From NCBI GenBank assembly GCA_036675565.1, contig JAKFER010000137.1, positions 1 through 64,000 on the forward strand: DNA of 64,000 bases. The letters are read 5' to 3'. Shown piece after piece: positions 16,279 through 25,237 of the stretch. This DNA comes from JACCYQ01 sp036675565 (GTDB lineage: Bacteria; Bacteroidota; Bacteroidia; Chitinophagales; Chitinophagaceae). The translations under genes and the position numbers were made by a program. A model generated the notes under the pieces. The model saw only the letters and a program-made list of their open reading frames with translations. It was not told where the DNA came from and made no database searches. Position 1 is the stretch's first letter, and every line of letters starts with the position of its first letter.

Positions 16279-16479
16279 ATGGGACATTCAGAAAATAGAA
16301 ATAAACAGGTAAACAATCCAAGACAAAATCCAAATACGCCTTCTAAACCCGATATCAGGGACGATTTGGACAGTCGTAAAAATGAAGAGCAGGATTTTAA
16401 AGGTGATGATATTACACACAATGAAAAAGAAACAAAAGAACATCACCTGAAAGACAAGTCTAAAGGAAAAAAAGATTAA
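16279..16479 (+). CDS. Small, highly charged, probably disordered protein
   Basis: The 66-residue product contains almost only polar residues: Asn, Lys, Asp, Glu, Gln and Pro dominate, with no Cys, Trp, Tyr or hydrophobic core. It begins MGHSENRNKQVNNPRQNPNTP and ends with a Lys-rich KDKSKGKKD. Such composition fits an intrinsically disordered or stress-type hydrophilin; no function is known. It is placed cleanly between a terminator (16205-16232) and a second hairpin (16504-16541), which supports its being a gene. The opposite-strand frame over it is a shadow. Confidence 0.65.
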   Translation: MGHSENRNKQVNNPRQNPNTPSKPDIRDDLDSRKNEEQDFKGDDITHNEKETKEHHLKDKSKGKKD

Positions 16480-16503
16480 TTAAATTTTATTGAATACCTA
16501 TTC

Positions 16504-16545
16504 TATAGGGAGGGTGAAGCAAATGCTACACCTTCCCTATATTTG
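16504..16545 (+). terminator. Hairpin between the small charged protein and accD, overlapping a promoter element
   Basis: TATAGGGAGGGTG (16504-16516) pairs with CACCTTCCCTATA (16529-16541), 13 bp with one G-U. The following bases are T-rich but interrupted. A -7-like TATATTTG at 16538-16545 uses the 3' arm, 15 bp before the accD ATG, so terminator and promoter may overlap. Confidence 0.65.
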
Positions 16546-16560
16546 CTTTTCAACCAAAAA

Positions 16561-17487
16561 ATGGTCATGGCAAAACATTTTGAAGATTTTGATGCTAACC
16601 TGGCGGGAGAAGAAGGGAAAACCGAAGAGACGAAAACCAGTTGGTTTAAAAGAATAAAAAAAGGAATTCATACCAGTACATCCGAAAAAAAAGAAACACC
16701 AGAAGGGCTTTGGTCCAAATGCCCTGAATGCGGTCTTATTTGTACGGTGAATGAATTAAGGGAAAATGATTTTGTTTGTCCCAATACCAAATGCAATTAT
16801 CACCATCGCATTGGCAGTACTGAATATTACCAGATTCTTTTTGATGAAAATGAATTTACCGAATTGTTTGATAATATTCGCTCCAAAGATTTTTTAGGAT
16901 TCACAGATCTTAAGCCATATCAAAAACGCCTGGAAGAGATCTGGTCAAAAACTGATTTATCGGATAGTATGCGGGTTGCGGTGGGCAAAGTTAATGGACA
17001 GGATATTGTAATTGCCTGTATGGATTTTGAATTCATCGGAGGATCGCTGGGAAGTGTAATGGGTGAAAAATTTTCAAGGGCAGTGGATCATTGCATTAAG
17101 CACAACATGCCCTATATGGTCATCTCGAAAAGTGGTGGCGCAAGGATGATGGAAAGTGCATTTTCATTAATGCAACTTGCCAAGACGAGTGGAAAATTGT
17201 CGCAATTATCTGATGCCGGGTTACCCTATATCTCGTTATTGACAGATCCAACCTTTGGAGGTATTTCAGCTTCTTTTGGCATGTTGGGCGATTTAAATAT
17301 TGCTGAACCCGGCGCCCTGATTGGCTTTGCCGGTCCCCGCGTTATTAAAGAAACTATTAAGAAAGATTTGCCCGAAGGTTTTCAGCGCAGTGAATTTATT
17401 CTTGAACATGGATTCCTAGATTTCATTGTTCCCCGAAAAGAATTAAAGGAAAAATTAAGCACAGTACTCACCCTTTTTAAAAATTAA
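16561..17487 (+). CDS. accD: Acetyl-CoA carboxylase carboxyltransferase subunit beta
   Basis: AccD with AccA transfers the carboxyl group from biotin to acetyl-CoA, giving malonyl-CoA for fatty-acid synthesis. A Zn-ribbon is visible (CPECG...CPNTKC), then the crotonase-like core with YMVISKSGGARMMESAFSLMQLAKTSG and DPTFGGISASFGMLGD, and FAGPRVIKETIKKDLPEGFQRSEF. The usual N-terminus SWFKRIKKGI is preceded by about 27 extra residues. The frame is open back to a TTG at 16543, but that lies inside a hairpin and promoter-like element, so I chose the ATG at 16561; the ATG at 16567 is also possible. The gene is cytoplasmic and followed by smpB after about 80 bp. Confidence 0.95.
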   Translation: MVMAKHFEDFDANLAGEEGKTEETKTSWFKRIKKGIHTSTSEKKETPEGLWSKCPECGLICTVNELRENDFVCPNTKCNYHHRIGSTEYYQILFDENEFTELFDNIRSKDFLGFTDLKPYQKRLEEIWSKTDLSDSMRVAVGKVNGQDIVIACMDFEFIGGSLGSVMGEKFSRAVDHCIKHNMPYMVISKSGGARMMESAFSLMQLAKTSGKLSQLSDAGLPYISLLTDPTFGGISASFGMLGDLNIAEPGALIGFAGPRVIKETIKKDLPEGFQRSEFILEHGFLDFIVPRKELKEKLSTVLTLFKN

Positions 17488-17570
17488 AATTCAACTTATC
17501 GGTTCCTGGTAAATTATAACCAGGTTGTTCCGGGTTTGAAATATCAAATAAAATTAAGTACCGGAAATAC

Positions 17571-18005
17571 ATGGAAATTAAAAACAGGGCGGCCTATTAC
17601 GAGTTTTTTATTGAGGATAAATATACCGCAGGCATGGTCCTCACCGGTACCGAGGTAAAATCTTTACGTGCAGGTCGTGCAAGTTTCAACGATAGTTATT
17701 GCATTATTGATAAAGGAGAAGCATGGATAAAATCTTTTCACATTGCCGAATATTCCCATGGCACTGTAAACAATCATGAACCACTTCGCCAGCGAAAACT
17801 GTTGTTGCAAAAAAAGGAATTAAAAAAGATCATTAACCAATTAAAAGAAAAAGGTTACACACTTATTCCATTGCGTTTGTACTTCAATGAAAAAAATATT
17901 GCTAAACTCGAAATCGGATTAGGCAAAGGAAAAAAATTATACGATAAACGAGAAAGTATCAAACAGAAAGATGCAGAGCGTGAATTGAAAAGATATAAAT
18001 TATAA
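17571..18005 (+). CDS. smpB: SsrA-binding protein SmpB
   Basis: SmpB binds tmRNA and brings it to stalled ribosomes for trans-translation. The 144-residue protein has the family beginning IKNRAAYYEFFIEDKYTAGMVLTGTEVKSLRAGR, the OB-fold core and the basic tail GLGKGKKLYDKRESIKQKDAERELKR, which becomes helical in the mRNA channel. Length and motifs are standard. It follows accD on the same strand and is closed by a hairpin shared with the convergent gene. The tmRNA gene itself is not in the window. Confidence 0.97.
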   Translation: MEIKNRAAYYEFFIEDKYTAGMVLTGTEVKSLRAGRASFNDSYCIIDKGEAWIKSFHIAEYSHGTVNNHEPLRQRKLLLQKKELKKIINQLKEKGYTLIPLRLYFNEKNIAKLEIGLGKGKKLYDKRESIKQKDAERELKRYKL

Positions 18006-18030
18006 AAGCGGCCATTCAGCCGCTTTTATT
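18004..18030. terminator. Bidirectional terminator between smpB and a convergent gene
   Basis: AAAAGCGGC (18004-18012) pairs with GCCGCTTTT (18019-18027); T-rich bases follow on the plus strand, and the A-run gives four T on the minus strand. Confidence 0.85.
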
Positions 18031-18048
18031 TTATGTTCAATTTAATTT

Positions 18049-18717
18049 TTAAAAAGTAAAACCTACGCCTACCTTAACTGCCTGGTTATAGGCTTTGAAA
18101 TTTTCATTCTTATCCAACCTGCTTAATCCATGATCATAAGATGCAGATAATGAAAATCCATTGTTAAACTGGTATCCGAGACCGCCTGTTAAACCCACAT
18201 CTATACTATTCATTTGATCGGTAATATCCATTGTTCTTTTAAAGAATGAAAAACCCAGCGCACCTGCATCCACTTTCATATCTGATTGCACCAAAAATGA
18301 AACCTGCGGACCTGCAAATATTTGGAAACCCTTTGAAGGTTCAACTTTTAGCAACAACGGAACATCAATATAATGACTGTTTACTTTTGCGGATGCATTA
18401 ATACCAACAAAATCCAATTTGTCAATGCTGTAATCGCCCGAAAGTTCATAACCTTTTTGTGCATACATAACACCCGGCTCAATACTAACAACGCCACCTA
18501 AAGGAATAGCAACAGATGCACCTGCAAAAAAACCGGTTTTGCCTTTTGTTTGCAAAATACCATTTGTAACATCGATCATATCGTTCATTGAACTTGTAGC
18601 ATCACCACGCCAGGTTGAATAAGTTGGCCCGGCCTTGATGCCAATATGTACCTGCGCCTGCAAAGCCATGAAAGAGAAAAACGTAAAAGTTGCGAGGAGT
18701 AAAAATTTTGATTTCAT
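18049..18717 (-). CDS. Outer-membrane beta-barrel protein (PorT-like family)
   Basis: The 222-residue product starts with a clear signal peptide ending at ALQAQ, followed by VHIGIKAGPTYSTWRG and a series of amphipathic strands separated by turns (GGVVSIEPGVMYAQKGYEL, HYIDVPLLLKVEPSKGFQIFAGPQVSFLV, GLTGGLGYQFNNGFSLSASYDHGL), ending VKVGVGFTF with a terminal Phe. This is the small 8-10-strand barrel family annotated as PorT-like or outer-membrane beta-barrel protein in Bacteroidota. It is probably a structural outer-membrane protein; no substrate is suggested. It is not necessarily the PorT of type IX secretion, because such barrels are numerous. Confidence 0.85.
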   Translation of the reverse strand: MKSKFLLLATFTFFSFMALQAQVHIGIKAGPTYSTWRGDATSSMNDMIDVTNGILQTKGKTGFFAGASVAIPLGGVVSIEPGVMYAQKGYELSGDYSIDKLDFVGINASAKVNSHYIDVPLLLKVEPSKGFQIFAGPQVSFLVQSDMKVDAGALGFSFFKRTMDITDQMNSIDVGLTGGLGYQFNNGFSLSASYDHGLSRLDKNENFKAYNQAVKVGVGFTF

Positions 18718-18998
18718 AATTGTTGGTAACAGGGGTTTTGTTGTCTGTTATCAATCTGACTTTGCAAAAACAACGATCAGTCAAAAAACCCAGCTAATGT
18801 TTTGTTAACGGAATTGTCTTTAACATTTTGTGCAGAATTATAAACCCTGCATGATTTTTGGTTATCTTCCACATCATGAAATCGCTTTATTTACTGCTAT
18901 TATAATCCTATGATGAAATGAGCCAAAATATTGGTAGAATATCTAACGAAATGACGGTGGCGAATCCCATCTGACAAAAAATCAATAAATATTAACAG

Positions 18999-19928
18999 AT
19001 GAAAAAAATTTTTCTTGTCCTTTCTTTATTAGTGGCAAGTTTCGGTTATGCGCAATCGATAGGTGGTTATTGGTATGGACCTGCATTTGCACAAACAAAT
19101 AATTCTGCCAGTAATTACCTGGTTGAATTAATTCTGAAAGAAAACAATGGAAAATTACAAGGTGCATTAAATTATTATTTCAAGAACAGTTTTCGAAGTG
19201 TACCGGTAAATGGCAGTTACAATGCCAAAACACGATATGTAACATTACATGATATTCCAGTTACCTATTTCGGATCATTTGTGGATATGGAAGTTGACTG
19301 TACGATGGACCTTGTAGCTACATATCGAAAATCAAAAACAGAAAGCACGCTGGTGGGATATTTTACAGGAAAACCCGGTTATAAGTACACTTGCATTGAC
19401 TTGAATTTTAATCTTGTATTAAATACAGATGCAAGTAATACGGATTCTGTTTTCCAGGCTTTAAAAAATTTTAAAGAAACACACCAGGTATGGAAACCTA
19501 CAGCAGCAGATACACTTACCGATGTAACCATCATTCAGCGTAAGGTGGTAAACTATGTAGTGAATAACGAATTCAAAAAAAGAGAGCTTGATATTGTTAA
19601 AGAAATTGAAGTGGAATCAGACAGTATTACACTTGATTTTTATGACAATGGTGAAATTGATGGTGATTCAATTTCAGTATTTGTCAATAATGAATTGCTG
19701 GCATACAATCGTATTATCAGTACACGGTCGGTACATTTTGATATCAAACTGGATACAACCAAAGACATCAATGAAGTATCTATGTTTGCAGACAATCTTG
19801 GAAGCATTCCTCCCAACACAGCATTGATGATTGTGAACGACGGTAAGAACCGGTTCGAGATCAGGCTGTCCAGTAATTTTGAAAAAAATGCAACCATCCA
19901 TATCCGGCGAAAGAAAAATTCGCCCTGA
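18999..19928 (+). CDS. Secreted protein of unknown function with a C-terminal beta domain
   Basis: The 309-residue protein has a signal peptide (cleavage after YAQ near residue 19). The middle part begins SIGGYWYGPAFAQ and reads like a lipocalin-like or beta-barrel stretch. The C-terminal ~100 residues (SITLDFYDNGEIDGDSISVFVNNELL... LGSIPPNTALMIVNDGKNRFEIRLSSN) form a module I have seen in many Bacteroidota secreted proteins, often after other domains; it has no assigned activity. The protein is periplasmic or surface-located. It is divergent from the barrel gene at 18717, with 281 bp between them. No enzymatic motif was found. Confidence 0.8.
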   Translation: MKKIFLVLSLLVASFGYAQSIGGYWYGPAFAQTNNSASNYLVELILKENNGKLQGALNYYFKNSFRSVPVNGSYNAKTRYVTLHDIPVTYFGSFVDMEVDCTMDLVATYRKSKTESTLVGYFTGKPGYKYTCIDLNFNLVLNTDASNTDSVFQALKNFKETHQVWKPTAADTLTDVTIIQRKVVNYVVNNEFKKRELDIVKEIEVESDSITLDFYDNGEIDGDSISVFVNNELLAYNRIISTRSVHFDIKLDTTKDINEVSMFADNLGSIPPNTALMIVNDGKNRFEIRLSSNFEKNATIHIRRKKNSP

Positions 19929-19950
19929 AGGAATGTTGAGATGTTTAGTT

Positions 19951-19963
19951 GTTTAGAGTTTAG
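19951..19963 (+). repeat. Dispersed GTTTAGAGTTTAG motif, copy 1
   Basis: GTTTAGAGTTTAG lies in the tail-to-tail spacer between genes ending at 19928 and 20022. Its exact reverse complement occurs at 47528-47540, also in a tail-to-tail spacer. Confidence 0.6.
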
Positions 19964-20021
19964 GTGATTGATCCAATATCACACAAATTCCAAATTACAA
20001 ATTCCCAATTCCTCACCTGCA

Positions 20022-22535
20022 CTAAAATAATTCTGTTTGTTGATTATTACTTTTAGGTTGCCATTCCATTTCAACTGATTTGGAAAAATCAACCAGTTTA
20101 GCACCTACTGCTTTCCAACCCATAACATCAACCATTTTAGCAATCTTGAATTTGGCACTCCGAACCTGGGAACCCTTTCCTGTGTGTACAGAAAGGATCG
20201 GTTCGTCCTCAGTAGTAACAGCTTCTACCCTGTTATTTTTTCCTTCCTTAATGAAAAAGAATTTATTCCGCAGCGTGGTTGTTTCAATTTTGAAACGTTT
20301 TACATTGAATTGCAGTTTTTCATTATCCAGGTAAATGGCTGAAACTACTTTTTCAGGATCAAATTTCTCTATCAATAAAATATTATCCTTATCAAAACGC
20401 TGGGTCATTTCCTGGTCTGTAATCTCATAATTGCCATCTGTATAAATTACAAGAATGCGGTCATCGGGTTCAAAGCTTCCCAACAAATCGCCTTTTTCGT
20501 CTGCATTTAAGCGGCCAAATTTATCATCGAACCATAATTTTCTTCCGCTTAACGTTGCTCTTCCAGCTTCCTTGAATTTTACTGAACGTATAGGATATTT
20601 TGTAACCTGGTTCCCCATGCTGCTCCTGCCTTTGATAGCCAGTTCTTCAAAATAAAAATCAAATTCTTTGATGCGGGCAGAACAATTCGGACTCAATACG
20701 ATCTTAACGACTTCCGCTTCACCATTGGCATTAACCGTCAGGTAATTGATCTTGCTTTTATCTGCTCCCTTTGTAAGATCATAATCCTTATCCCTGGTGA
20801 TACCCGTAACATTAAATCGCTTGGCATAACTCACTCCCGTTTTGCCATCTGTGTAAATCACATTATAAGTGGTTCGTTCATCATTTTTTTGAAAGATGGC
20901 AATGTGCTCGATATTCTTTCCAACAAACAATTTGTCTGTTACTTTCACCACTTTCATTATGCCCCTGCGGGTAATCACGATAATATCATCCAGGTCCGAA
21001 CATTCAAATACGAATTCATCTTTTTTCAGGCTGGTACCAATAAATCCTTCTTCCCTGTTCATATACAAACGGGTATTGGCTATAGCTACCTGCTTGGCTT
21101 CAATCACCTCGAATACACCGATTGTTGTTTTTCTCTCCCGCCCTTTTCCATATTTCTTTAACAGGTTCTCGAAATAGGTAACAGAAAAATCAGTCAGGTT
21201 AGCCAGGTCATATTTCACCTGTTTCATTTCAGCATCCAAACTCTTTATCTGCGCATTCAGTTCATCAATATCCAGTTTGTAAATGCGGCGTACAGGCTTC
21301 TCCGTTAGTTTAACAATATCTTCCCGTGTTATTTCTCTTTTTAATTTTTTCTTATAAGGAATAAAAGCTTTGTCAATCGCCAGCAGCACTTTTTCCCATG
21401 TTTCATGTTTCTTCTCCAGCTCTTTGTAAATCTTTTCTTCGAAGAATATTTTTTCCAGGGAAGTATAATGCCATTTTTCCTGTAACTCTCCGAATTTAAT
21501 CTCCAGTTCTTTTTTTAATAATTCCTGGGTATGATCAACAGAAATTTTCAAAAGATCCTGTATGCCCAAAAACTGCGGTTTATTATCGACGATTACGCAG
21601 GCATTGGGTGAAATGGATGTTTCACAATCCGTGAATTTATATAAAGCATCAATGGTAATATCAGATGATATGCCAGGTGCCAGATCAATTTGTATTTCAA
21701 CATCCGCAGCGGTGTTATCGATTACTTTTTTAATCTTGATCTTTCCATTGTCATTGGCTTTTACAATGGAGTCCATCAATTGCGTAGTTGTGACTCCGTA
21801 AGGAACGCTTTTAACCAATAAAGTTTTTTTATCCAGTTCCTCGATATGTGCTCTTACTTTAACCTTGCCACCCCGTTTGCCCTGGTTGTAATCCGTTACA
21901 TCGATCATGGCGCCTGTTAAAAAATCAGGGTACAGGTCAAACTTTTTTCCTCTTAAATATTTTATTGAAGCTTCTATGATTTCGCAAAAGTTATGTGGTA
22001 ATATTTTGGTTGATAAACCTACGGCTATTCCTTCAGCACCTTGTGCCAGTAGCAAAGGAAATTTCATGGGCAATGTTACCGGCTCATTTTTTCTGCCATC
22101 ATAACTTAATTGCCATTCTGTTGTCTTTGCATTGAATGCAACTTCTAAAGCAAATTTGCTCAAACGAGCTTCAATGTAACGGGCAGCAGCTGCATCATCC
22201 CCGGTTCTTACATCGCCCCAGTTACCTTGTGTTTCAATCAGTAGGTCCTTTTGTCCAAGGTTAACGATAGCGTCACCAATGCTGGCATCACCATGCGGAT
22301 GATATTGCATGGATTGACCAATGATGTTGGCTACTTTATTAAAGCGCCCGTCATCCATTTCCTTCATTGCATGAAGAATCCGTCTTTGAACTGGCTTTAA
22401 ACCGTCTTCAATAGCCGGTACCGCTCTTTCAAGAATAACATAGGATGCATAATCAAGAAACCAGGTTTTATACTGGCCATGAACACCTGAATCATTGTTG
22501 TAGATATCGGAAGATTTTGTCTTGGAAGTTGCCAT
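20022..22535 (-). CDS. parC: DNA topoisomerase IV/gyrase-type subunit A
   Basis: The 837-residue subunit cuts and rejoins DNA in a type IIA topoisomerase. The N-terminal breakage-reunion domain has the winged-helix part YASYVILERAVPAIEDGLKPVQRRILHAM, YHPHGDASIGDAIV and the catalytic tyrosine Y120 in AAAARYIEARL. The C-terminal region contains beta-propeller-like strands (FNVTGITRDKDYDL, GRKLWFDDKFGRL), but no canonical GyrA box QRRGGKG was seen, which favours topoisomerase IV over gyrase. The partner ParE is encoded upstream in the same operon, with three genes between. Numbering and length fit Bacteroidota ParC. The complex decatenates daughter chromosomes. Confidence 0.94.
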   Translation of the reverse strand: MATSKTKSSDIYNNDSGVHGQYKTWFLDYASYVILERAVPAIEDGLKPVQRRILHAMKEMDDGRFNKVANIIGQSMQYHPHGDASIGDAIVNLGQKDLLIETQGNWGDVRTGDDAAAARYIEARLSKFALEVAFNAKTTEWQLSYDGRKNEPVTLPMKFPLLLAQGAEGIAVGLSTKILPHNFCEIIEASIKYLRGKKFDLYPDFLTGAMIDVTDYNQGKRGGKVKVRAHIEELDKKTLLVKSVPYGVTTTQLMDSIVKANDNGKIKIKKVIDNTAADVEIQIDLAPGISSDITIDALYKFTDCETSISPNACVIVDNKPQFLGIQDLLKISVDHTQELLKKELEIKFGELQEKWHYTSLEKIFFEEKIYKELEKKHETWEKVLLAIDKAFIPYKKKLKREITREDIVKLTEKPVRRIYKLDIDELNAQIKSLDAEMKQVKYDLANLTDFSVTYFENLLKKYGKGRERKTTIGVFEVIEAKQVAIANTRLYMNREEGFIGTSLKKDEFVFECSDLDDIIVITRRGIMKVVKVTDKLFVGKNIEHIAIFQKNDERTTYNVIYTDGKTGVSYAKRFNVTGITRDKDYDLTKGADKSKINYLTVNANGEAEVVKIVLSPNCSARIKEFDFYFEELAIKGRSSMGNQVTKYPIRSVKFKEAGRATLSGRKLWFDDKFGRLNADEKGDLLGSFEPDDRILVIYTDGNYEITDQEMTQRFDKDNILLIEKFDPEKVVSAIYLDNEKLQFNVKRFKIETTTLRNKFFFIKEGKNNRVEAVTTEDEPILSVHTGKGSQVRSAKFKIAKMVDVMGWKAVGAKLVDFSKSVEMEWQPKSNNQQTELF

Positions 22536-22547
22536 TCTTTCTGCTTC

Positions 22548-23885
22548 TTATTTTATTTTTTTACCCGGAATTTTTTGTCCGCCCTGGTGTAATATCAAAC
22601 TGGTTACTTTTCCTGATTCATCTTTCTTAAATTCAATTTTTGCTTCAACAACTTTTAAAAAGAAAAGATCTTCTTTCTCGGCATAAATATCCACTTCAGA
22701 CTGCCCGGTTGCCTGCGTTTTTAATTGGCCGTTATCCAGCCTTACAGTTAAAATGAAATTGGGAGCCAGTTCATATTCACCCACATAATTTTGTAAAATT
22801 TTTTCATCCAACTTTATTTCTTTTAATGCAGTTGGAATGGTATAAGGTTTTCCAAATGCTATTGCGGCCAGGTCTTTTCCCATAGGGCCTAACTTGCCGC
22901 CACCTGAATTATCTAAAAGAACGATCATTAACCTTTCTTCAGGAAAGCGTAACAGATAAGATGTAAATCCATGAATGCCGCCGCCATGCGCATAGGTGAG
23001 TTTCCCATACATTGTATCTATCGCCCATCCATAACCGTATTTTTCCAGTACAGGCGTAAAAGCCATTTTCCTGCTTTCCGCATTCATTATCTTATCACCA
23101 TATAAAGCTTGTTCCCACTTATACAAATCACCTACTGTTGAATACAATGCACCGGCAGCATAGGAAACCGTAGAATCTACGATAGCAGCATTTATTAAGG
23201 TATCTGTGATGGTATAATACCCCGTGGTTTTATATTCATTCTTAAGATTGGTAAAATCAAATCCTGATTGATTCATTTGCAATGGTTGCAGGATTCTTTC
23301 CCGAACAACCTGTTCATAGGGTTTCCCTGTTACTTTCTGAATGATATATCCTAAAAGCATATAACCTGAATTGCTGTAATCATATTTGGATCCAGGTTCA
23401 AAATTCAGTGGTTTATCCTTGAACAATGCGATCATTTGTTCCTCGCTATGAGGTATAGCCACCTTACTCATCATGAACGCCCGGTCATTGGTATAATTAT
23501 AAATACCCGATGTATGGGATAACAGATTTTCAATAGTAATATCATTAGCCCTTGGGAATGTTGGAAAATATTTACTGATCTTATCCTTAACAGATAATTT
23601 TTTTTCCTGTTGCAATTGCATGACGATGGCCGATGTAAATTGCTTGGTTACGGAACCGATCTGGAAGATCGATTGCGCATCATGTTTGATCTTTTTATCA
23701 AAGTCCCTGTACCCAAAACCTTTTTGATAAAGTACTTTCCCGTCTTTTACCACCAGGACTGCTCCATTAAACTTTTGCTGGCTGGCTAAAGTATTTAAAT
23801 ATTCATCGGCTTTTGTCTGGAAATCCTGTGCCGCCATTTGCAGACCAAAAACTAGTAAGCAGAAAAAGAGATTATACTTTTTCAT
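22548..23885 (-). CDS. Secreted serine hydrolase, class C beta-lactamase/PBP-like
   Basis: From the ATG at 23885 the product is 445 residues with signal peptide MKKYNLFFCLLVFGLQMAAQ. The active-site serine lies in IGSVTKQF (S-x-x-K, about residues 78-81), followed by YSNSGYML and HGGGIHG, the three motifs of class C beta-lactamases and D-Ala-D-Ala peptidases. A small C-terminal domain (YVGEYELAPNFILTVRLDNGQL) is the DUF3471/lipocalin-like part common in such esterases. The substrate is unknown. It overlaps the upstream DUF4260 gene by 14 bp and lies 12 bp before parC, so it is inside the par operon. An ATG at 23891 is an alternative start. Confidence 0.9.
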   Translation of the reverse strand: MKKYNLFFCLLVFGLQMAAQDFQTKADEYLNTLASQQKFNGAVLVVKDGKVLYQKGFGYRDFDKKIKHDAQSIFQIGSVTKQFTSAIVMQLQQEKKLSVKDKISKYFPTFPRANDITIENLLSHTSGIYNYTNDRAFMMSKVAIPHSEEQMIALFKDKPLNFEPGSKYDYSNSGYMLLGYIIQKVTGKPYEQVVRERILQPLQMNQSGFDFTNLKNEYKTTGYYTITDTLINAAIVDSTVSYAAGALYSTVGDLYKWEQALYGDKIMNAESRKMAFTPVLEKYGYGWAIDTMYGKLTYAHGGGIHGFTSYLLRFPEERLMIVLLDNSGGGKLGPMGKDLAAIAFGKPYTIPTALKEIKLDEKILQNYVGEYELAPNFILTVRLDNGQLKTQATGQSEVDIYAEKEDLFFLKVVEAKIEFKKDESGKVTSLILHQGGQKIPGKKIK

Positions 23886-24243
23886 GTTCATATTTTTTAT
23901 TGATGACACCCAGGTGCGTAAATTGAAAACCGTTTTCATACTTTAAACCATAACCAAAAATCCTATCCATGGAAGCATGACCGAAAATGATGATACCTGC
24001 TAATATTAACATCGGCATACCTGTTATAAATCCCCAAAGAAATAAGACTACAGCCAGTGCCTTATGGTGAAACAAATTATACATAACAGCCCCGGTTTTA
24101 TTTCCAAATGCATAACCTATCATACTTATATCGGGTCCAAGAAGTAATAATAAATAATACCACCAGGCTGCATCAAAATAATAAAGCCCGTACAAGCTAA
24201 GCCCAAACAATGCCAGTTCTTCCAGTTTAAGTATGTTCTTCAT
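23872..24243 (-). CDS. DUF4260 membrane protein
   Basis: The 123-residue protein has three to four hydrophobic segments and the family signature LLLGPDISMIGYAFGNKTGAVMYNLFHHK in the middle and FGHASMDRIFGYGLKY near the end, which match DUF4260. Function is unknown. I start it at the ATG at 24243; the frame is open to a TTG at 24255 that would abut the upstream stop codon. It overlaps the start of the serine hydrolase gene and sits in the parE-parC operon. Confidence 0.85.
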   Translation of the reverse strand: MKNILKLEELALFGLSLYGLYYFDAAWWYYLLLLLGPDISMIGYAFGNKTGAVMYNLFHHKALAVVLFLWGFITGMPMLILAGIIIFGHASMDRIFGYGLKYENGFQFTHLGVINKKYEHEKV

Positions 24244-24255
24244 TCTTAAATTCAA

Positions 24256-25194
24256 TTAACTTTCTTCGGATGCGGAAGGTACTGTTTCTGTTTTGTCTAC
24301 AGCGCCGGCTATTTTAACATCAAAGTCTTTCCAGTTTTTGCCGGTATCACCCATGGCTTCAAGCTGACCATTACTCACCAGGTTTTTCATGCGCCACATC
24401 ATATACACATCACCTGTTTTAATCTTCATACGGTGAAGCGTATTCGAAAGTAATCTTCCAGCCTTTTGCCATTCCGCACTGGCGTTTTTTAATAATTCCT
24501 TATCAAAATAATTTTCATTTTCACTGGCAATTTTTTTTCCTCCTTCTAAGATGCGTACACCGCCATTCTCTTCTACCAGTCTTTTCCATTCGTCAGGATC
24601 CACTTCAAATTCACTCAGTGTAATGGGACGAGATAATTTTTTTGCCTTCAAAATTTCTTTAGGCAATATATCATGAATGGTTGTAGGATAATATAATTGT
24701 CCTTTCTCATTGAGGAATGGAAGGTTATTGAGGTATAAAACCATGATACGTCCCTGGTAAGGGCTCAACTGTCGCATTAACCAAAAATAACCGCATACAT
24801 CATGTTGGTTTTGTCCCATCCAGATCCATGCCTGCAACTCAGGATTAACATCTAATTTTTCCTGTAACTCCTTAACCGTGTTGCGATCATCGAAACTGCC
24901 GGCCAGTTGGGGACCATAAGGTGAACCTTCCAACAAGTTTCTCCACCATGCTACTCTTTGTTGCCAGCCTTCTTCTTCATCAAGACTCGTTAAAGGGCCT
25001 ACAGCAAAATCATCCCTGATCAAAAGTACTTCACCCAATAAAGTTTCATCCATCTCCATGGCAGATTTCAAAACAGCTATATCCGCTTCCTGGAAAACAA
25101 TATGAAGAAGATTTGTTTCCTGCTTTTCAATTTTAACGATTTCCTCATTTACCAACGCTTCAATTTCCGGATGTACATGCTCTTCGTTATTCAT
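24256..25194 (-). CDS. DUF1835 domain-containing protein
   Basis: From the ATG at 25194 (MNNEEHVHPEIEALV) the product has 312 residues. The N-terminal region LLHIVFQEADIAVLKSAMEMDETLLGEVLLIRDDFAVGPL is the DUF1835 signature; the C-terminal part may be the partner domain DUF3658. The family is cytoplasmic and uncharacterised. The open frame extends to 25245, overlapping parE by 8 bp, but the later start gives the usual N-terminus. It lies immediately downstream of parE and immediately upstream of the DUF4260 gene, so translation may be coupled. No link to topoisomerase function is evident beyond position. Confidence 0.85.
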   Translation of the reverse strand: MNNEEHVHPEIEALVNEEIVKIEKQETNLLHIVFQEADIAVLKSAMEMDETLLGEVLLIRDDFAVGPLTSLDEEEGWQQRVAWWRNLLEGSPYGPQLAGSFDDRNTVKELQEKLDVNPELQAWIWMGQNQHDVCGYFWLMRQLSPYQGRIMVLYLNNLPFLNEKGQLYYPTTIHDILPKEILKAKKLSRPITLSEFEVDPDEWKRLVEENGGVRILEGGKKIASENENYFDKELLKNASAEWQKAGRLLSNTLHRMKIKTGDVYMMWRMKNLVSNGQLEAMGDTGKNWKDFDVKIAGAVDKTETVPSASEES

Positions 25195-25237
25195 GTTCTT
25201 CTTAAATTTTATTGAATAATGTTTAGTCGTATAAGAA

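Noticed and set aside
16182..16421. 79-residue frame on the minus strand opposite the small charged protein
   Set aside because: It overlaps a terminator and the hydrophilic gene on the other strand, and its composition (Phe/Leu/Ser/Cys-rich) is that of an antisense shadow.
16543..16560. TTG start of accD upstream of the ATG
   Set aside because: The TTG lies within the hairpin and promoter-like element; the ATG at 16561 is better placed.
18999..19928. Assignment to a named enzyme family
   Set aside because: Only a signal peptide and a common C-terminal beta module could be supported.
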